A stretch of 26,457 bases of DNA. It comes from a virus. The stretch lies in IMG/VR virus record IMGVR_UViG_3300045141_000085, positions 1 through 26,457 of that record; one strand, given 5' to 3'. The notes below the pieces were generated by a model. It ran no database searches. It saw nothing but the letters and a program-made list of their open reading frames with translations, and was not told the DNA's origin. Position 1 is the stretch's first letter. Each line of letters begins with the position of its first letter. The translations under genes were made by a program, and so were the position numbers. Of this stretch, positions 15,608 to 23,353 are shown one piece after another.

Positions 15608-17427
15608 CCACCATCATCGACAAGGCCGACCACGAGCGGTTCGTCGAACGGATCAGGACCGACTTCCCGTTCTTCCTGCGCGCGCTCTGGCAGGACCGGC
15701 GGCTCGATAAGGTCGCCCCCCTTGGCCGCGTCGAGATGGACATGGCCCGGTGGTTCCAGAACGGGCCCCGGCTCCGGGGCGTGCTGGGGTTCCGCGGCGT
15801 GGGCAAAACGTACTTCGGTACCGCGGCGTTCTCGTGCTTCCGCCTGCGCCAGGACCCCAACCGCAAGATCCTGCTGCCGTCCAAGACGGCCCTCGCCATG
15901 CGGGAAGTCGTGGGCCTGTGCCGCGAGTGGATCGATCGGTGCTGGTTCCTTGAGGACATGGCGCCGCCGCCGCGCGAGGGCACCAGCACATCGTTCAACG
16001 TCGAGGGAGCCCGCGAGTCCAAGCAGCCGTCCATCAAGGCGATCGGCAACGAAGGGCAGTTGGAGGGCAACCGCGCCCACACCATCATCCCCGACGACGT
16101 GGAGACCAAGGACAACGTCAAGACCTTCGACTCCCGCGAAAAACTCGCGCACGTCATCAACGAGTACGTCAACATCCTCTACCCCGACGTGGTGGACAAA
16201 GACGACCCCGAGGTCATGTCGGCCAAGTTCCCCAGCGAAGTCATCATCGTCGGCACCGTGAAGCACGAGGACACGGTGTACCTCAAGATGGAAAAACGCG
16301 GGTACGTGTTCCGCACGTGGCCGCAGGTCTACCCCAGCAAGGCGGAGGTGAAGGGCGCGCTGGGCATGGCCCCCATGCTACTCAAGGACCTCGCCGACGG
16401 TCGCGCCGGCGTGGGCAACCCCACGGTCCCCAAGCGGTTCGACGAGAAGAAGTGCAAGCAGGACATGGAGTCGCTGCCCCGCACCGAGTGGCTGATGGAG
16501 CGCATGCTCCAGACCAACCTCGCGATCGCCAACCCGTACCGGCTCAAACTCGCCGACCTGATGGTCATGCACGTTGACCGAAACCAGGCGCCCATCCACC
16601 TGATCTACGGCCAGCAGGATTCCAACGGCACGACGGCGCTGGAGTCGATCCAGTGCCTCGGGTTCAACGAGGACCGCTTCTACCGCCCCGCCAGGATCGA
16701 CGGCCGGTACGCCCCGTACACGGGCACCAAGGCGTTCCTGGACACCTCTGGCAAGGGCGAGGACTCCAACGGGCTGGCGATCATCGGGCACCTGTCGGGT
16801 TTCTTCCACGTGAAGTGCTGCGTGGGTCTGGACGGCGGCTACGAGGAGCGGACCCTGGACGCGATCTGCGCGTTGCTGCTGCGGCACGGGGCGCGGGAGT
16901 TGTACGTCGAAGACAACTTCGGCGGCGGCATGTACGCCGAACTCCTGCGGCCGCGCCTGTCCCGCCAGTTCATCCGGCCCGGCGACACCACCTACCCCGA
17001 GGGCTGGGCCTGCTCGATCGTCGATGACGCCAAGATCACGCACGCGCACGGGATGAAGGAGGAGCGGATCGTCGCCACCCTTGAGATGGTCACGAGCAAC
17101 CACCGCATGGTCTGGGACATCGCGGTGGCCGAGAACACCAAGCTCCAGCACCAGTACACCCGCATCCGGCCCGAGAAGAACTGCCTGGGCAAGTCGCCCA
17201 ACGAACTGGACGCACTGGCCGGGTGCATGAAGGCGTGGGAGCACATGCTCGCGATGGACCCGGAGAAGGCCCTGAAGCGCGCCGACGAGTTCAGCGATGA
17301 GATAGAGATACAGCGGTTGCAGGACTTCCTGCGGGGCAAGGGGCGGATCAAGAAGCCGCGGCCGAACTGGATACGGCCTACTGCTGGACTGCCGGCACGC
17401 CCTCATAGATCTCGCCCAGTGACTTGA
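15604..17427 (+). CDS. Terminase large subunit (T7 gp19-like)
   Basis: The 607-aa packaging motor (586 aa in T7) has both expected domains. The ATPase domain shows Walker A GFRGVGKT at 62-69 and a Walker B-like TIIPDDVE at 160-167, with acidic D164, D165 and E167. The C-terminal RNase H-like nuclease shows FLDTSGKGEDS (D380), YVEDNFGGGMYAELL (E436, D437) and NELDALAGC (D536), with HGMKEERI at 482-489 matching the T7 RGMKEMRI block. It drives DNA into the prohead through the portal and cuts concatemers. Translation starts at GTG 15604, overlapping the small-terminase stop. Its 3' end overlaps the convergent gene at 17378-17665 by 50 nt. Confidence 0.95.
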   Translation: MTTIIDKADHERFVERIRTDFPFFLRALWQDRRLDKVAPLGRVEMDMARWFQNGPRLRGVLGFRGVGKTYFGTAAFSCFRLRQDPNRKILLPSKTALAMREVVGLCREWIDRCWFLEDMAPPPREGTSTSFNVEGARESKQPSIKAIGNEGQLEGNRAHTIIPDDVETKDNVKTFDSREKLAHVINEYVNILYPDVVDKDDPEVMSAKFPSEVIIVGTVKHEDTVYLKMEKRGYVFRTWPQVYPSKAEVKGALGMAPMLLKDLADGRAGVGNPTVPKRFDEKKCKQDMESLPRTEWLMERMLQTNLAIANPYRLKLADLMVMHVDRNQAPIHLIYGQQDSNGTTALESIQCLGFNEDRFYRPARIDGRYAPYTGTKAFLDTSGKGEDSNGLAIIGHLSGFFHVKCCVGLDGGYEERTLDAICALLLRHGARELYVEDNFGGGMYAELLRPRLSRQFIRPGDTTYPEGWACSIVDDAKITHAHGMKEERIVATLEMVTSNHRMVWDIAVAENTKLQHQYTRIRPEKNCLGKSPNELDALAGCMKAWEHMLAMDPEKALKRADEFSDEIEIQRLQDFLRGKGRIKKPRPNWIRPTAGLPARPHRSRPVT

Positions 17428-17665
17428 GCAGGTTGCACAGTTCGGTCGTGTGCATCCACCGGGCGTTGCTCGCGCCCTGTCGCTGGCCTTCCTTCTGCGG
17501 CTCCTGCGCCACCCCGTTGCCGCGCACGATCGCCAGCTTGGACGGCTTCTGGAGCGACAGCGCCCGCTCGACGGCGTGGAACTCCAGCGCCTTGCCCGAG
17601 TGGACGTTGATCAGGGTAAGCAGTTGGAACAGCCGGTCGGCCACCTCGGGCGTGATCTGGTTCAT
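17378..17665 (-). CDS. Hypothetical protein (95 aa) beyond the head-operon terminator
   Basis: ATG 17665 has a strong ribosome binding site (AAGGAG, 7-nt spacing). The 95-aa product is helical: a PEVADRLFQLLTLINVHSGK N-terminal part, a central LQKPSKLAIVRGNG, and a C-terminal TTELCNLLKSLGEIYEG. No family is recognised. The gene lies just after the intrinsic terminator that closes the capsid operon, so it depends on read-through or on its own promoter (none obvious). It overlaps the end of the large terminase on the other strand by 50 nt. The strong ribosome binding site and normal composition support a real gene. Confidence 0.6.
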   Translation of the reverse strand: MNQITPEVADRLFQLLTLINVHSGKALEFHAVERALSLQKPSKLAIVRGNGVAQEPQKEGQRQGASNARWMHTTELCNLLKSLGEIYEGVPAVQQ

Positions 17666-17692
17666 TCTTTGCTCCTTGGCCGGAGTGTACCC

Positions 17693-17727
17693 AAGAAAAA
17701 CTCCCCCGGGGACGATCCCGGAGGAGT
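17693..17727 (-). terminator. Rho-independent terminator of the head operon
   Basis: On the minus strand an 11-bp stem (ACTCCTCCGGG pairing with CCCGGGGGAGT, one mismatch, 6-nt loop ATCGTC) is followed by TTTTTCTT. It lies 28 bases downstream of the 206-aa gene that follows the capsid gene. The plus strand has no T-run after the stem, so the signal acts only for minus-strand transcripts. Confidence 0.85.
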
Positions 17728-17755
17728 GAGGAGAAAAGAACGAGACCCGTTCCTA

Positions 17756-18376
17756 TCAGACGATGTTGGCCGGGTAGTAGGCGTATCCGCCCATGTTGGC
17801 CCAGAGGAGCAGCCACCGTCCGGTGACGGTCAGGGTTGCGTCGGCGTCGATGTCGGTGCCCGTGCCGACGGCGAGGTTGAAGTAGACGGGCAGAGCAGTG
17901 GAAGACCCGTCAATCGGGACGAGGGCCGCGAGGTCGTGGTGCGTCACGGCGGCGGGCGCGACGTTGATGGTGGTCGAAGAGGTGAAGGTCGGAACGGTCT
18001 GACCGGTGCCAGCCAGGAAGTTGATCATGGTCGTGGCGAGCGTGGTCGCCGACGCCGCCGCCGATCCGAATCCGTACTGGACTGTCACGCCTGAGTTGAG
18101 CGTGGAAGCGATGGCGGAAGTCGTCGTGAAGATGAGGTAGGACGCACTGGACAGGACCTTGATCTTGCCCTTGGGCATCGTGTGGATGAGCAGGCTGGAA
18201 TAGGCCAGCGCGTCGGTGATGGACAGGGCCATCGAATCGAACTGGAACTCGGTGAGTACAAGGCCCGATCCGCCCGAGTAGTGCTGTATCGCCATCCCGG
18301 AGATGGCGACAGGCGTTCCCATCCGCCCGAGGCCGGGAGGGGTGCCGAGATTTGCGCCAAGAGTTGTTGCGGACAT
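17756..18376 (-). CDS. Capsid-adjacent virion protein (206 aa)
   Basis: The ATG at 18376 is preceded by AAAGGAG at 7-nt spacing. The 206-aa product is rich in Ala, Thr, Ser and Gly. It has a central predicted beta part (LVLTEFQFDSMALSITDAL, then GKIKVLSSASYLIFTTTS), a Gly-rich GVTVQYGFGSAAASA, and a C-terminal LTVTGRWLLLWANMGGYAYY. It has no catalytic motif. Its position as the first gene after the major capsid gene, 36 nt downstream, makes a head decoration or minor capsid function likely, though this is inferred from position. The operon terminator follows it. Confidence 0.6.
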   Translation of the reverse strand: MSATTLGANLGTPPGLGRMGTPVAISGMAIQHYSGGSGLVLTEFQFDSMALSITDALAYSSLLIHTMPKGKIKVLSSASYLIFTTTSAIASTLNSGVTVQYGFGSAAASATTLATTMINFLAGTGQTVPTFTSSTTINVAPAAVTHHDLAALVPIDGSSTALPVYFNLAVGTGTDIDADATLTVTGRWLLLWANMGGYAYYPANIV

Positions 18377-18391
18377 TTCTGGCTCCTTTCT

Positions 18392-18405
18392 GGGTCAATC
18401 GACCC
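18392..18405 (-). promoter_or_regulatory. Short hairpin between capsid gene and next gene
   Basis: GGGTC-AATC-GACCC forms a 5-bp stem with a 4-nt loop (7 bp if the flanking G-T and C-G pairs are counted). It lies between the capsid stop and the AAAGGAG of the next gene. No T-run follows, so it is not a terminator. It may be an RNA-processing or stability element, or chance. Confidence 0.3.
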
Positions 18406-18412
18406 GGCTTGA

Positions 18413-19465
18413 TCAGGTGATGACTTCGATGGAGCCGGCGCACTGCGGCGACATCTGGCCGATGCCGCACAGGATGAAGCTGGCCACGAGCCACGACAGC
18501 TTGTCCGGGTAGTACTGCACGAAGTTCTGGACCGTCTCCCAGGTGCCCATCGACACGGCGGCGTCGCCCTCCGGTCCCTGGCACAGCGCCAGCGCTACCG
18601 GCGATCCGGTCGCGGACTGCACGCTGAAGTCGGCCTGGTACTTGGTCGGCCCCGTGGTGATGTTCTGGTCCGGCATCGAGCCGTTGTTGGTGGTGGTGTT
18701 CACCCGCTCGTCGATGACCTTGAAGCCGTCGATGATGCGCACCTCGCGCCGCATGACGTTGTTGCCGTCGGTCGTCTCGATGTAGTCCCGGCTGAAGACC
18801 TGCCCGGAGTTGTCGTAGGACAGCACGTGGGCCATGTAGGGGGTGATCCACAGCCAGCGGTCGTCCGGCGGGATGTTGTCCTCGTCCATCAACTGCCCGA
18901 GGTTCCGCAGGTCGGCCCGGAAGTTGGCCGCACCGGTGGCGCTCTTGGGGTAGGCGGAGGCGAGCGAGCCGCCCGTGCGGGTCACGCGGTTGCCGCCGAA
19001 GTTGACGTTGAGGCCGTTCTTGGTCTTGGCCGCCGCCCGGGCCGCGAGGGCAGAGGTGATGAAGAGGCGTCGGTCGATCGTCATCGGGATCTTGCGGGCG
19101 TGGGTCTTGGCGATCCGCGGCAGGATCTCAAAGTGGTCCGTGCGCATGGCGTCGCGGGGCACCCAGTTGTGCTCGATCACGTACTTGTCGCGGGTGATGA
19201 CGTACTCATCGACCGCGTAGTTCTGGCCCAGGAGTTCGATCCCCGGCGTGTACTCCTGCTCGGGCTCGGGCATTTCGGCGAAGGCGAGGACCTGGTAGCT
19301 CTTGCCCATCGCCATCGTCTTGCGGTGGATGACGGGCACATCGGAGGTGAACAGCTTGGCGTGGGCGCGCCACGCTTCGGTGAACACCCCCGAGTAAATC
19401 TTCAGAGCGAGGTCAACGTCGTCGGTTCCGGTGCCGAGATATTGCACCGCATTGACGTTGGACAT
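18413..19465 (-). CDS. Major capsid protein (T7 gp10-like)
   Basis: At 350 aa it matches the 345 aa of T7 gp10A, the HK97-fold shell protein. Features consistent with a podovirus capsid include the N-terminal ALKIYSGVFTEAWRAHAKLF helix, the following GKSYQVLAFAEMPEPE (E-loop region), YVITRDKYVIEHNWVPRDA, the helix MTIDRRLFITSALAARAA, and the DDRWLWITPYMAHVL stretch, which equals the position where family members have a D-R-x-x-x-x-x-P motif. GGAG precedes the ATG at 7 nt. The scaffold lies upstream in the same operon, as in T7. A near-Cys-free composition fits a structural protein. Confidence 0.85.
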   Translation of the reverse strand: MSNVNAVQYLGTGTDDVDLALKIYSGVFTEAWRAHAKLFTSDVPVIHRKTMAMGKSYQVLAFAEMPEPEQEYTPGIELLGQNYAVDEYVITRDKYVIEHNWVPRDAMRTDHFEILPRIAKTHARKIPMTIDRRLFITSALAARAAAKTKNGLNVNFGGNRVTRTGGSLASAYPKSATGAANFRADLRNLGQLMDEDNIPPDDRWLWITPYMAHVLSYDNSGQVFSRDYIETTDGNNVMRREVRIIDGFKVIDERVNTTTNNGSMPDQNITTGPTKYQADFSVQSATGSPVALALCQGPEGDAAVSMGTWETVQNFVQYYPDKLSWLVASFILCGIGQMSPQCAGSIEVIT

Positions 19466-19587
19466 GGAATGTCTCCATGAAGGAAGGGTCGAAGGTGAAG
19501 AACACGCTTCGGCTTGTCCGCTTCACGGAGGTGCCCGGTCGGTGTCGCTCTCGCGCGGCCGGCTTCAAGAAGTCGTCTTCAGCCCGG

Positions 19588-19932
19588 TCAGCCGCCGCGA
19601 GTGTCCACGGATGGGTTCGCGGCGAGTGCCTGTTGAGGAAGCATAGCCGGGAACTCTGGTGGAACGAAGAATGTCCACTTCGCCCCATGATCTGGAAGTT
19701 TCACGGCCGCCCAGACAAGATAGGCCATGCGGTCCGCGTAATGCTGCTCGCCATGATCGATATCGCCAATAGGACACCCGTGCCTGTCAGCAAGTTCCCG
19801 GGCCAGTTTCCGGCGCGAAGACAACCGTTCTTCTGGGGTCGAGTTGGCGGCGGGTGCCCACACCCCTTTTTGCAGGTCTGGTTGGAGCAGCGTCATTCTG
19901 TTCAGTTGATCCGCGAGCCCACGTCGGTCCAT
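19588..19932 (-). CDS. Hypothetical protein, paralogue of the 92-aa head-operon protein
   Basis: The 114-aa product (102 aa if it starts at ATG 19896, which would avoid overlap with the preceding gene; neither start has a strong ribosome binding site) holds the motif GDIDHGEQHYADRMAYLVWA. This matches GADVHWGERYFHDKLAWFVY in the gene at 21427-21705: G-x-D-x-x-x-GE-x4-D-(K/R)-(L/M)-A-(W/Y)-x-V. An upstream basic helix (EERLSSRRKLARELADRHG) also corresponds between the two (LSEHKRLIRVKMDRAI). The function is not recognised. It lies between small structural genes and the capsid gene, with a 122-bp non-coding gap after it. Confidence 0.6.
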   Translation of the reverse strand: MDRRGLADQLNRMTLLQPDLQKGVWAPAANSTPEERLSSRRKLARELADRHGCPIGDIDHGEQHYADRMAYLVWAAVKLPDHGAKWTFFVPPEFPAMLPQQALAANPSVDTRGG

Positions 19933-20156
19933 GTGCTCGTGTCGGTGTTGCTCAGGCGCTGGATCACGTCGGACAGGAGCGTCGGGTTATCCAGCGCCCC
20001 GATGAGGTCCTGCAACAGTTCCTCTTTGCCGCCCGAGAAGTCGCCGCGAGGGGGACCGGCCAGCGTGGTCCCGTCGTAGACCGGCCAGCGGGTCAGCGAC
20101 CGACCGGCGAACGCCACGGTGTCAACGGTTGTCGTGCTGTGGACGGTCGAGGCCAT
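19902..20156 (-). CDS. Hypothetical protein (84 aa)
   Basis: ATG 20156 has a good ribosome binding site (AGGAG, 6-nt spacing). The 84-aa product has a Thr/Val-rich N-terminus (STVHSTTTVDTVAFAGRSLT), a GPPRGDFSGGKEELLQDLIG middle part and a C-terminal helix followed by TSTWTDVGSRIN. No family is recognised. It lies 9 nt after the AT-hook protein in the head operon and overlaps the next gene by 31 nt if that gene uses ATG 19932. Confidence 0.5.
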   Translation of the reverse strand: MASTVHSTTTVDTVAFAGRSLTRWPVYDGTTLAGPPRGDFSGGKEELLQDLIGALDNPTLLSDVIQRLSNTDTSTWTDVGSRIN

Positions 20157-20165
20157 GTCGGGCTC

Positions 20166-20585
20166 CTAGATCCCCGCGGGGATGTTCACTTTCTTGCCCA
20201 GCGACGGGCGGCCGCGCTTCTTGGGAGGTTCCTCGCCGAGGCTGTCCTCGACGGTCAGGTCGGCATCGGCCTCGCTGGACTTGGACGCGCGGGTGAGGTT
20301 GAACTTGCGGATGAGTTCGACCAGTTCGGGGTCTTCCAGCTGCGCCTTGGTCATCGGCTTGGGGCTGCGGACCGCGCCCTCGACGGCGTTGGTCACGGCG
20401 TCCATCTGGTCGGCCCCGCGGCGCGCACAAATAATCTGCCCGGTCTTGCGGCAGATGACCTCGCAGTAGAGCCCGCTCTTGTCCTCGCCCATGCCCTTCT
20501 GCGGGGTGCACTGCTTATGGACGAACCGGAAATCGGCGTCCATCTTCTCCAGCTTGGCCAGCACGTCTTCGGGGATTGTGATCAC
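20166..20585 (-). CDS. AT-hook-containing hypothetical protein
   Basis: GTG 20585 is preceded by AGGA at 8 nt and follows the scaffold stop by 9 nt. The 139-aa product has an N-terminal MITIPEDVLAKLEKMDADFR, a middle part with two Cys in LYCEVICRKTGQIICARRG (a possible beta-hairpin or metal site), an acidic SSEADADLTVEDSLGEE, and a C-terminal basic KKRGRPSLGKK. The RGRP core in that tail is the AT-hook minor-groove-binding motif. A DNA-binding protein between scaffold and capsid genes is unusual; it might be packaged or might act during assembly. The motif is plain, but its function here is inference. Confidence 0.6.
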   Translation of the reverse strand: MITIPEDVLAKLEKMDADFRFVHKQCTPQKGMGEDKSGLYCEVICRKTGQIICARRGADQMDAVTNAVEGAVRSPKPMTKAQLEDPELVELIRKFNLTRASKSSEADADLTVEDSLGEEPPKKRGRPSLGKKVNIPAGI

Positions 20586-20594
20586 GGGTTCATC

Positions 20595-21440
20595 CTATGC
20601 GAGTTTGGTGATGTCGGTCTTCCGCAGCAGTTCGATCGCGGCCGGGTCGCCCATCTCGGCCCGGCGGCGGACGGCGTTCCACTCCGCGAACGTCTTGGGC
20701 GCGCCGTTCAGGTTCGTGCTCACCCCGCCGGTCACGAGCGGCTGGGCGTTGCCGGCCCCCAGTTCCTTGGCGTGCTCGGCCTGGATCAGCCGCACCACCT
20801 CCGGGTACGCGCGGGGGTTGGCCTTGACCATCTCGCGGAACGTGTCCATGCGGGGCTTGGGGATATTCGCCTCCGCCCACAGGTTCAGGTTCTTCAGCGC
20901 TTCCTCGCCCCCGACGGCGCTCGCGGCCTCGGCGCGGATCGTCTGCTTGACCTGCACGTTCAGGGCCGCCGCGGCGTACTGGCCCCGGATCAGCGTGTCG
21001 GCGATCTTGCGCGGGTAGCCGACTTTCTTGAGCGCCGCGTACTGCTCGTCGGTCAGTTTCTCGCCCGCCTCCCACGACTTCACCAGGTCATCGGCCTTGA
21101 GCCCGGCCTTGGCCAGGATGCCGTCCACGTCCGGGTCGTCATCGACGGCGCCGATGGCCAACGGGTCATTGGCCGGGGCATTCGTGGTTTCGACGGGCTT
21201 TTCGACCGGCTTCGTCGCCGCCTCCACCTTGCGGGAACTGAGCACCTTGGCCCGCGCCAGGTACGCCTTCTCGAGGGCCTTGTCCTCTTTGAACACCGTG
21301 TCGATGGCGTCTTCGGAGAGGTCGTCGAGTTCCAACTTCTTCGACAGTTCGATGAACCCGGCCTTGAGCGCCGCCCGGTCGGTGTACTTCCCCGCCAGCT
21401 TCTCCTTCGGAGGGGGGTCCGTCACTTCAACTTCCGGCAT
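20595..21440 (-). CDS. Scaffolding protein (T7 gp9-like)
   Basis: The 281-aa product (307 aa in T7) starts at ATG 21440, chosen because it has AAGGAG and AAAGGA just upstream. A longer in-frame start would add 31 poorly characteristic residues. It is acidic and highly charged in its N-terminal half (KKLELDDLSEDAIDTVFKED), has a Pro/Thr/Glu-rich low-complexity linker (ATKPVEKPVETTNAPAND) and an acidic VDDDPDVDG. A helical C-terminal part with Arg/Lys clusters (EWNAVRRRAEMGDPAAIELL) could bind the capsid, as in other scaffolds. The order portal, scaffold, capsid supports the call. The upstream gene overlaps the start by 14 nt. Confidence 0.75.
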   Translation of the reverse strand: MPEVEVTDPPPKEKLAGKYTDRAALKAGFIELSKKLELDDLSEDAIDTVFKEDKALEKAYLARAKVLSSRKVEAATKPVEKPVETTNAPANDPLAIGAVDDDPDVDGILAKAGLKADDLVKSWEAGEKLTDEQYAALKKVGYPRKIADTLIRGQYAAAALNVQVKQTIRAEAASAVGGEEALKNLNLWAEANIPKPRMDTFREMVKANPRAYPEVVRLIQAEHAKELGAGNAQPLVTGGVSTNLNGAPKTFAEWNAVRRRAEMGDPAAIELLRKTDITKLA

Positions 21441-21705
21441 GTTCCTTTGCTCCTTGTAGCGCGACAGCATAGACGAACCAGGCCAGTTTGTCGTGAAAGT
21501 ACCGCTCGCCCCAGTGGACATCCGCTCCGGCAAGGTCTGGGTTGGCCTTGATCGCCCTGTCCATTTTCACGCGGATCAGTCTTTTGTGCTCGGACAGCAA
21601 TACGGCATCGCGATAATGATCACGAGCCACCCACCTGTACTCGATGTGATGCGGGCTATCCGTCAACACGCAGGCGACATCGTTTTCAAAAACGATTTCA
21701 GCCAT
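21427..21705 (-). CDS. Hypothetical small protein between portal and scaffold
   Basis: The ATG at 21705 has AGGAG upstream and overlaps the portal stop by 8 nt. The 92-aa product has an N-terminal beta-like part (VFENDVACVLTDSPHHIEYR), then a basic helix and the motif GADVHWGERYFHDKLAWFVY. The C-terminal half is related to the protein at 19588-19932. The gene is markedly less GC-rich than portal and scaffold, which suggests later acquisition (moron-like). An 18-nt AT-rich palindrome lies in codons 4-9. No family or catalytic site is recognised. Confidence 0.6.
   Translation of the reverse strand: MAEIVFENDVACVLTDSPHHIEYRWVARDHYRDAVLLSEHKRLIRVKMDRAIKANPDLAGADVHWGERYFHDKLAWFVYAVALQGAKEHAGS
21679..21696. 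repeat. AT-rich palindrome at the 5' end of the 92-aa gene
   Basis: ATCGTTTT-CA-AAAACGAT has 8-bp perfect arms around a 2-base centre, inside a GC-rich genome. It lies 9 nt inside the 92-aa gene and beside the portal stop. It could be a protein-binding site, an mRNA hairpin (7-bp stem, 4-nt loop) affecting translation, or incidental to the codons used. Confidence 0.5.
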
Positions 21706-23353
21706 TGGTTCCTACTCCTCGTGCGCCCACCTGGGCTTCGATGATGTTACCCGCCGTTTCCGCGGCCTGCTGACCCGCGGCCACCTGGGTCTGGGCGGCG
21801 ATCGCCCGCTGCTGCTCGGCCTGCTTCTGCTCCGGCGTCTTGATCATGCCCGGCTCGTACACCCCCGACAGCCGCGCCAGGACCTCCATCACAACGTCCA
21901 TGTTCAGGTCGTTGACCGTCCCTTCCAACCCCTTGATCACCTCGACGAACGTGACGAGTTTCTGCGCCCGCGCCTGCCGCGCCAGGGCCTCGATGCCCGA
22001 GAGCACCTGCACCTTCACGGCGTCCTTGGGCAGCGTCACGATCTTGTTCTGGCGCTGCATCTTGTACCGGGTGGACAGGAACAGGGGCAGTTGCAGCGTC
22101 CCGTACAGCGTCGCGTAGAAGCCGCCGGTCGAGCCCTGGAGTTCGGCCAGCGTCACCGACTGCACCTCGCCCAGGGTGGTGCGCTCGGAGTTCCGCACCG
22201 TCTCGGACCCGATCAGGAACACCTTGCCGATATCGCCCCGCAACCCTTCCTTCGATTGCTGCACGATCGAGAAATCGTTCAGCTTGTTGGACTGGTACAT
22301 CGCGAGGTACTTGGCCTGCCCGTTCTCCACGCGGTCGTGCAGGATGCTCCCCGAGGGCAGCTGCAGGTCATCGGCCTGGAGTTCGCTCGACGGGTCGATG
22401 ATCGGGTAGTGCTTGCTCGCGACGGCCGCGAAGTCCAGCGTCTTCTCGCACATCGCGTCGTAGCTGGACAGGTCGCCGCGGTTCATCTCGACGAGGCCGC
22501 GGCCGTAGTGCTCGGCGGGCGAGAGGTTGAACGGCGCCGTGAAGTGGCTCGACACCGACTCCTCGGTCGTGTTGAAGATGTGCCCGTTGAACTCCTGCTC
22601 GACCAGCCAGTTCTTCCCGCGCGGCTGGTACTCGGTCCGCGTGTACAGGGGCTTGTACCGCTCGTAGCTCTCGACCTCCTCGACCTCAGAGCGGGTGAGC
22701 CCGCACATATCCAGCTGCTCGTCGGTCAGTTCCAGCGGGTCCTTGCCCTCGATGGTGACGTGGTAGCACACGTCGCCCGAGTCCATGCGGCGGGTCACGT
22801 AGCGGTCGCGGCGGAACACCATCAGCCGCAGGCTGTCGTCCTGCCGCATGAGCGAATCGCCCGTCACCACCACCTGCGTGACGAACTGCCGCAGCGTCCC
22901 CTGGAGGCCCAGCATCCGGCCCCGCTGCTGCGTGTAGTTCGCGCTCGCGAGCGCCGCCATGATGTACTCGTCCATCAGGAACAGGCGCTGCGACCATCTC
23001 TCGATGTTCGCGGGGTCAACGCCCGGGTCGTACTGCACCTCGGCGGCCACCTCCTGCTGCACCCACAGGCGGTCGGCGGGGAACACCTCCACCATGGTCT
23101 TGCCCACGAAGTTGATGATGCCGCGGGCGCCGAGCGACTGGTAGTTGCTGGGCAGCTCGTAGTCCTGCGTCTGGTCGATCGGGGGCAGTTCGGCCGGGAG
23201 CGTCAGGCGGGCGCACTCGCGGGCCTCGGTCAGGATGTTCAGCCGGACGTTATGGTCCCGCTCGAAGCAGGCGCGGATCTCGCCGGGCCCGGGCTTGCCC
23301 GAGGGCTCGGTCGGGATCAGCAGCGCCGCCGAGTTGGTCGTGTAGGAACTCAA
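21698..23353 (-). CDS. Portal protein (T7 gp8-like head-tail connector)
   Basis: The 551-aa product (536 aa in T7) forms the dodecameric portal vertex through which DNA is packaged and ejected. The N-terminal region REC-ARLTLPAELPPIDQTQ, then ARGIINFVGKTMVEVFPADR, matches the family start (LTLPYLLP...GA..VNNLA.K.LLALFP type). Later come ADDLQLPSGSILHDRVENGQ and RDRYVTRRMDSG. The C-terminal part is a long helix rich in Gln/Ala (KQAEQQRAIAAQTQVAAGQQ), as usual for connectors. The start is TTG 23353, directly after the previous TAG, with AAGG at 5-nt spacing. No nearby ATG fits. Confidence 0.88.
   Translation of the reverse strand: MSSYTTNSAALLIPTEPSGKPGPGEIRACFERDHNVRLNILTEARECARLTLPAELPPIDQTQDYELPSNYQSLGARGIINFVGKTMVEVFPADRLWVQQEVAAEVQYDPGVDPANIERWSQRLFLMDEYIMAALASANYTQQRGRMLGLQGTLRQFVTQVVVTGDSLMRQDDSLRLMVFRRDRYVTRRMDSGDVCYHVTIEGKDPLELTDEQLDMCGLTRSEVEEVESYERYKPLYTRTEYQPRGKNWLVEQEFNGHIFNTTEESVSSHFTAPFNLSPAEHYGRGLVEMNRGDLSSYDAMCEKTLDFAAVASKHYPIIDPSSELQADDLQLPSGSILHDRVENGQAKYLAMYQSNKLNDFSIVQQSKEGLRGDIGKVFLIGSETVRNSERTTLGEVQSVTLAELQGSTGGFYATLYGTLQLPLFLSTRYKMQRQNKIVTLPKDAVKVQVLSGIEALARQARAQKLVTFVEVIKGLEGTVNDLNMDVVMEVLARLSGVYEPGMIKTPEQKQAEQQRAIAAQTQVAAGQQAAETAGNIIEAQVGARGVGTNG

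Noticed and set aside
19854-21551. 565-codon plus-strand frame opposite scaffold and small genes
   Set aside because: Leu/Val/Gly/Arg-rich shadow with no matching start signal. The minus-strand genes have ribosome binding sites and family features.
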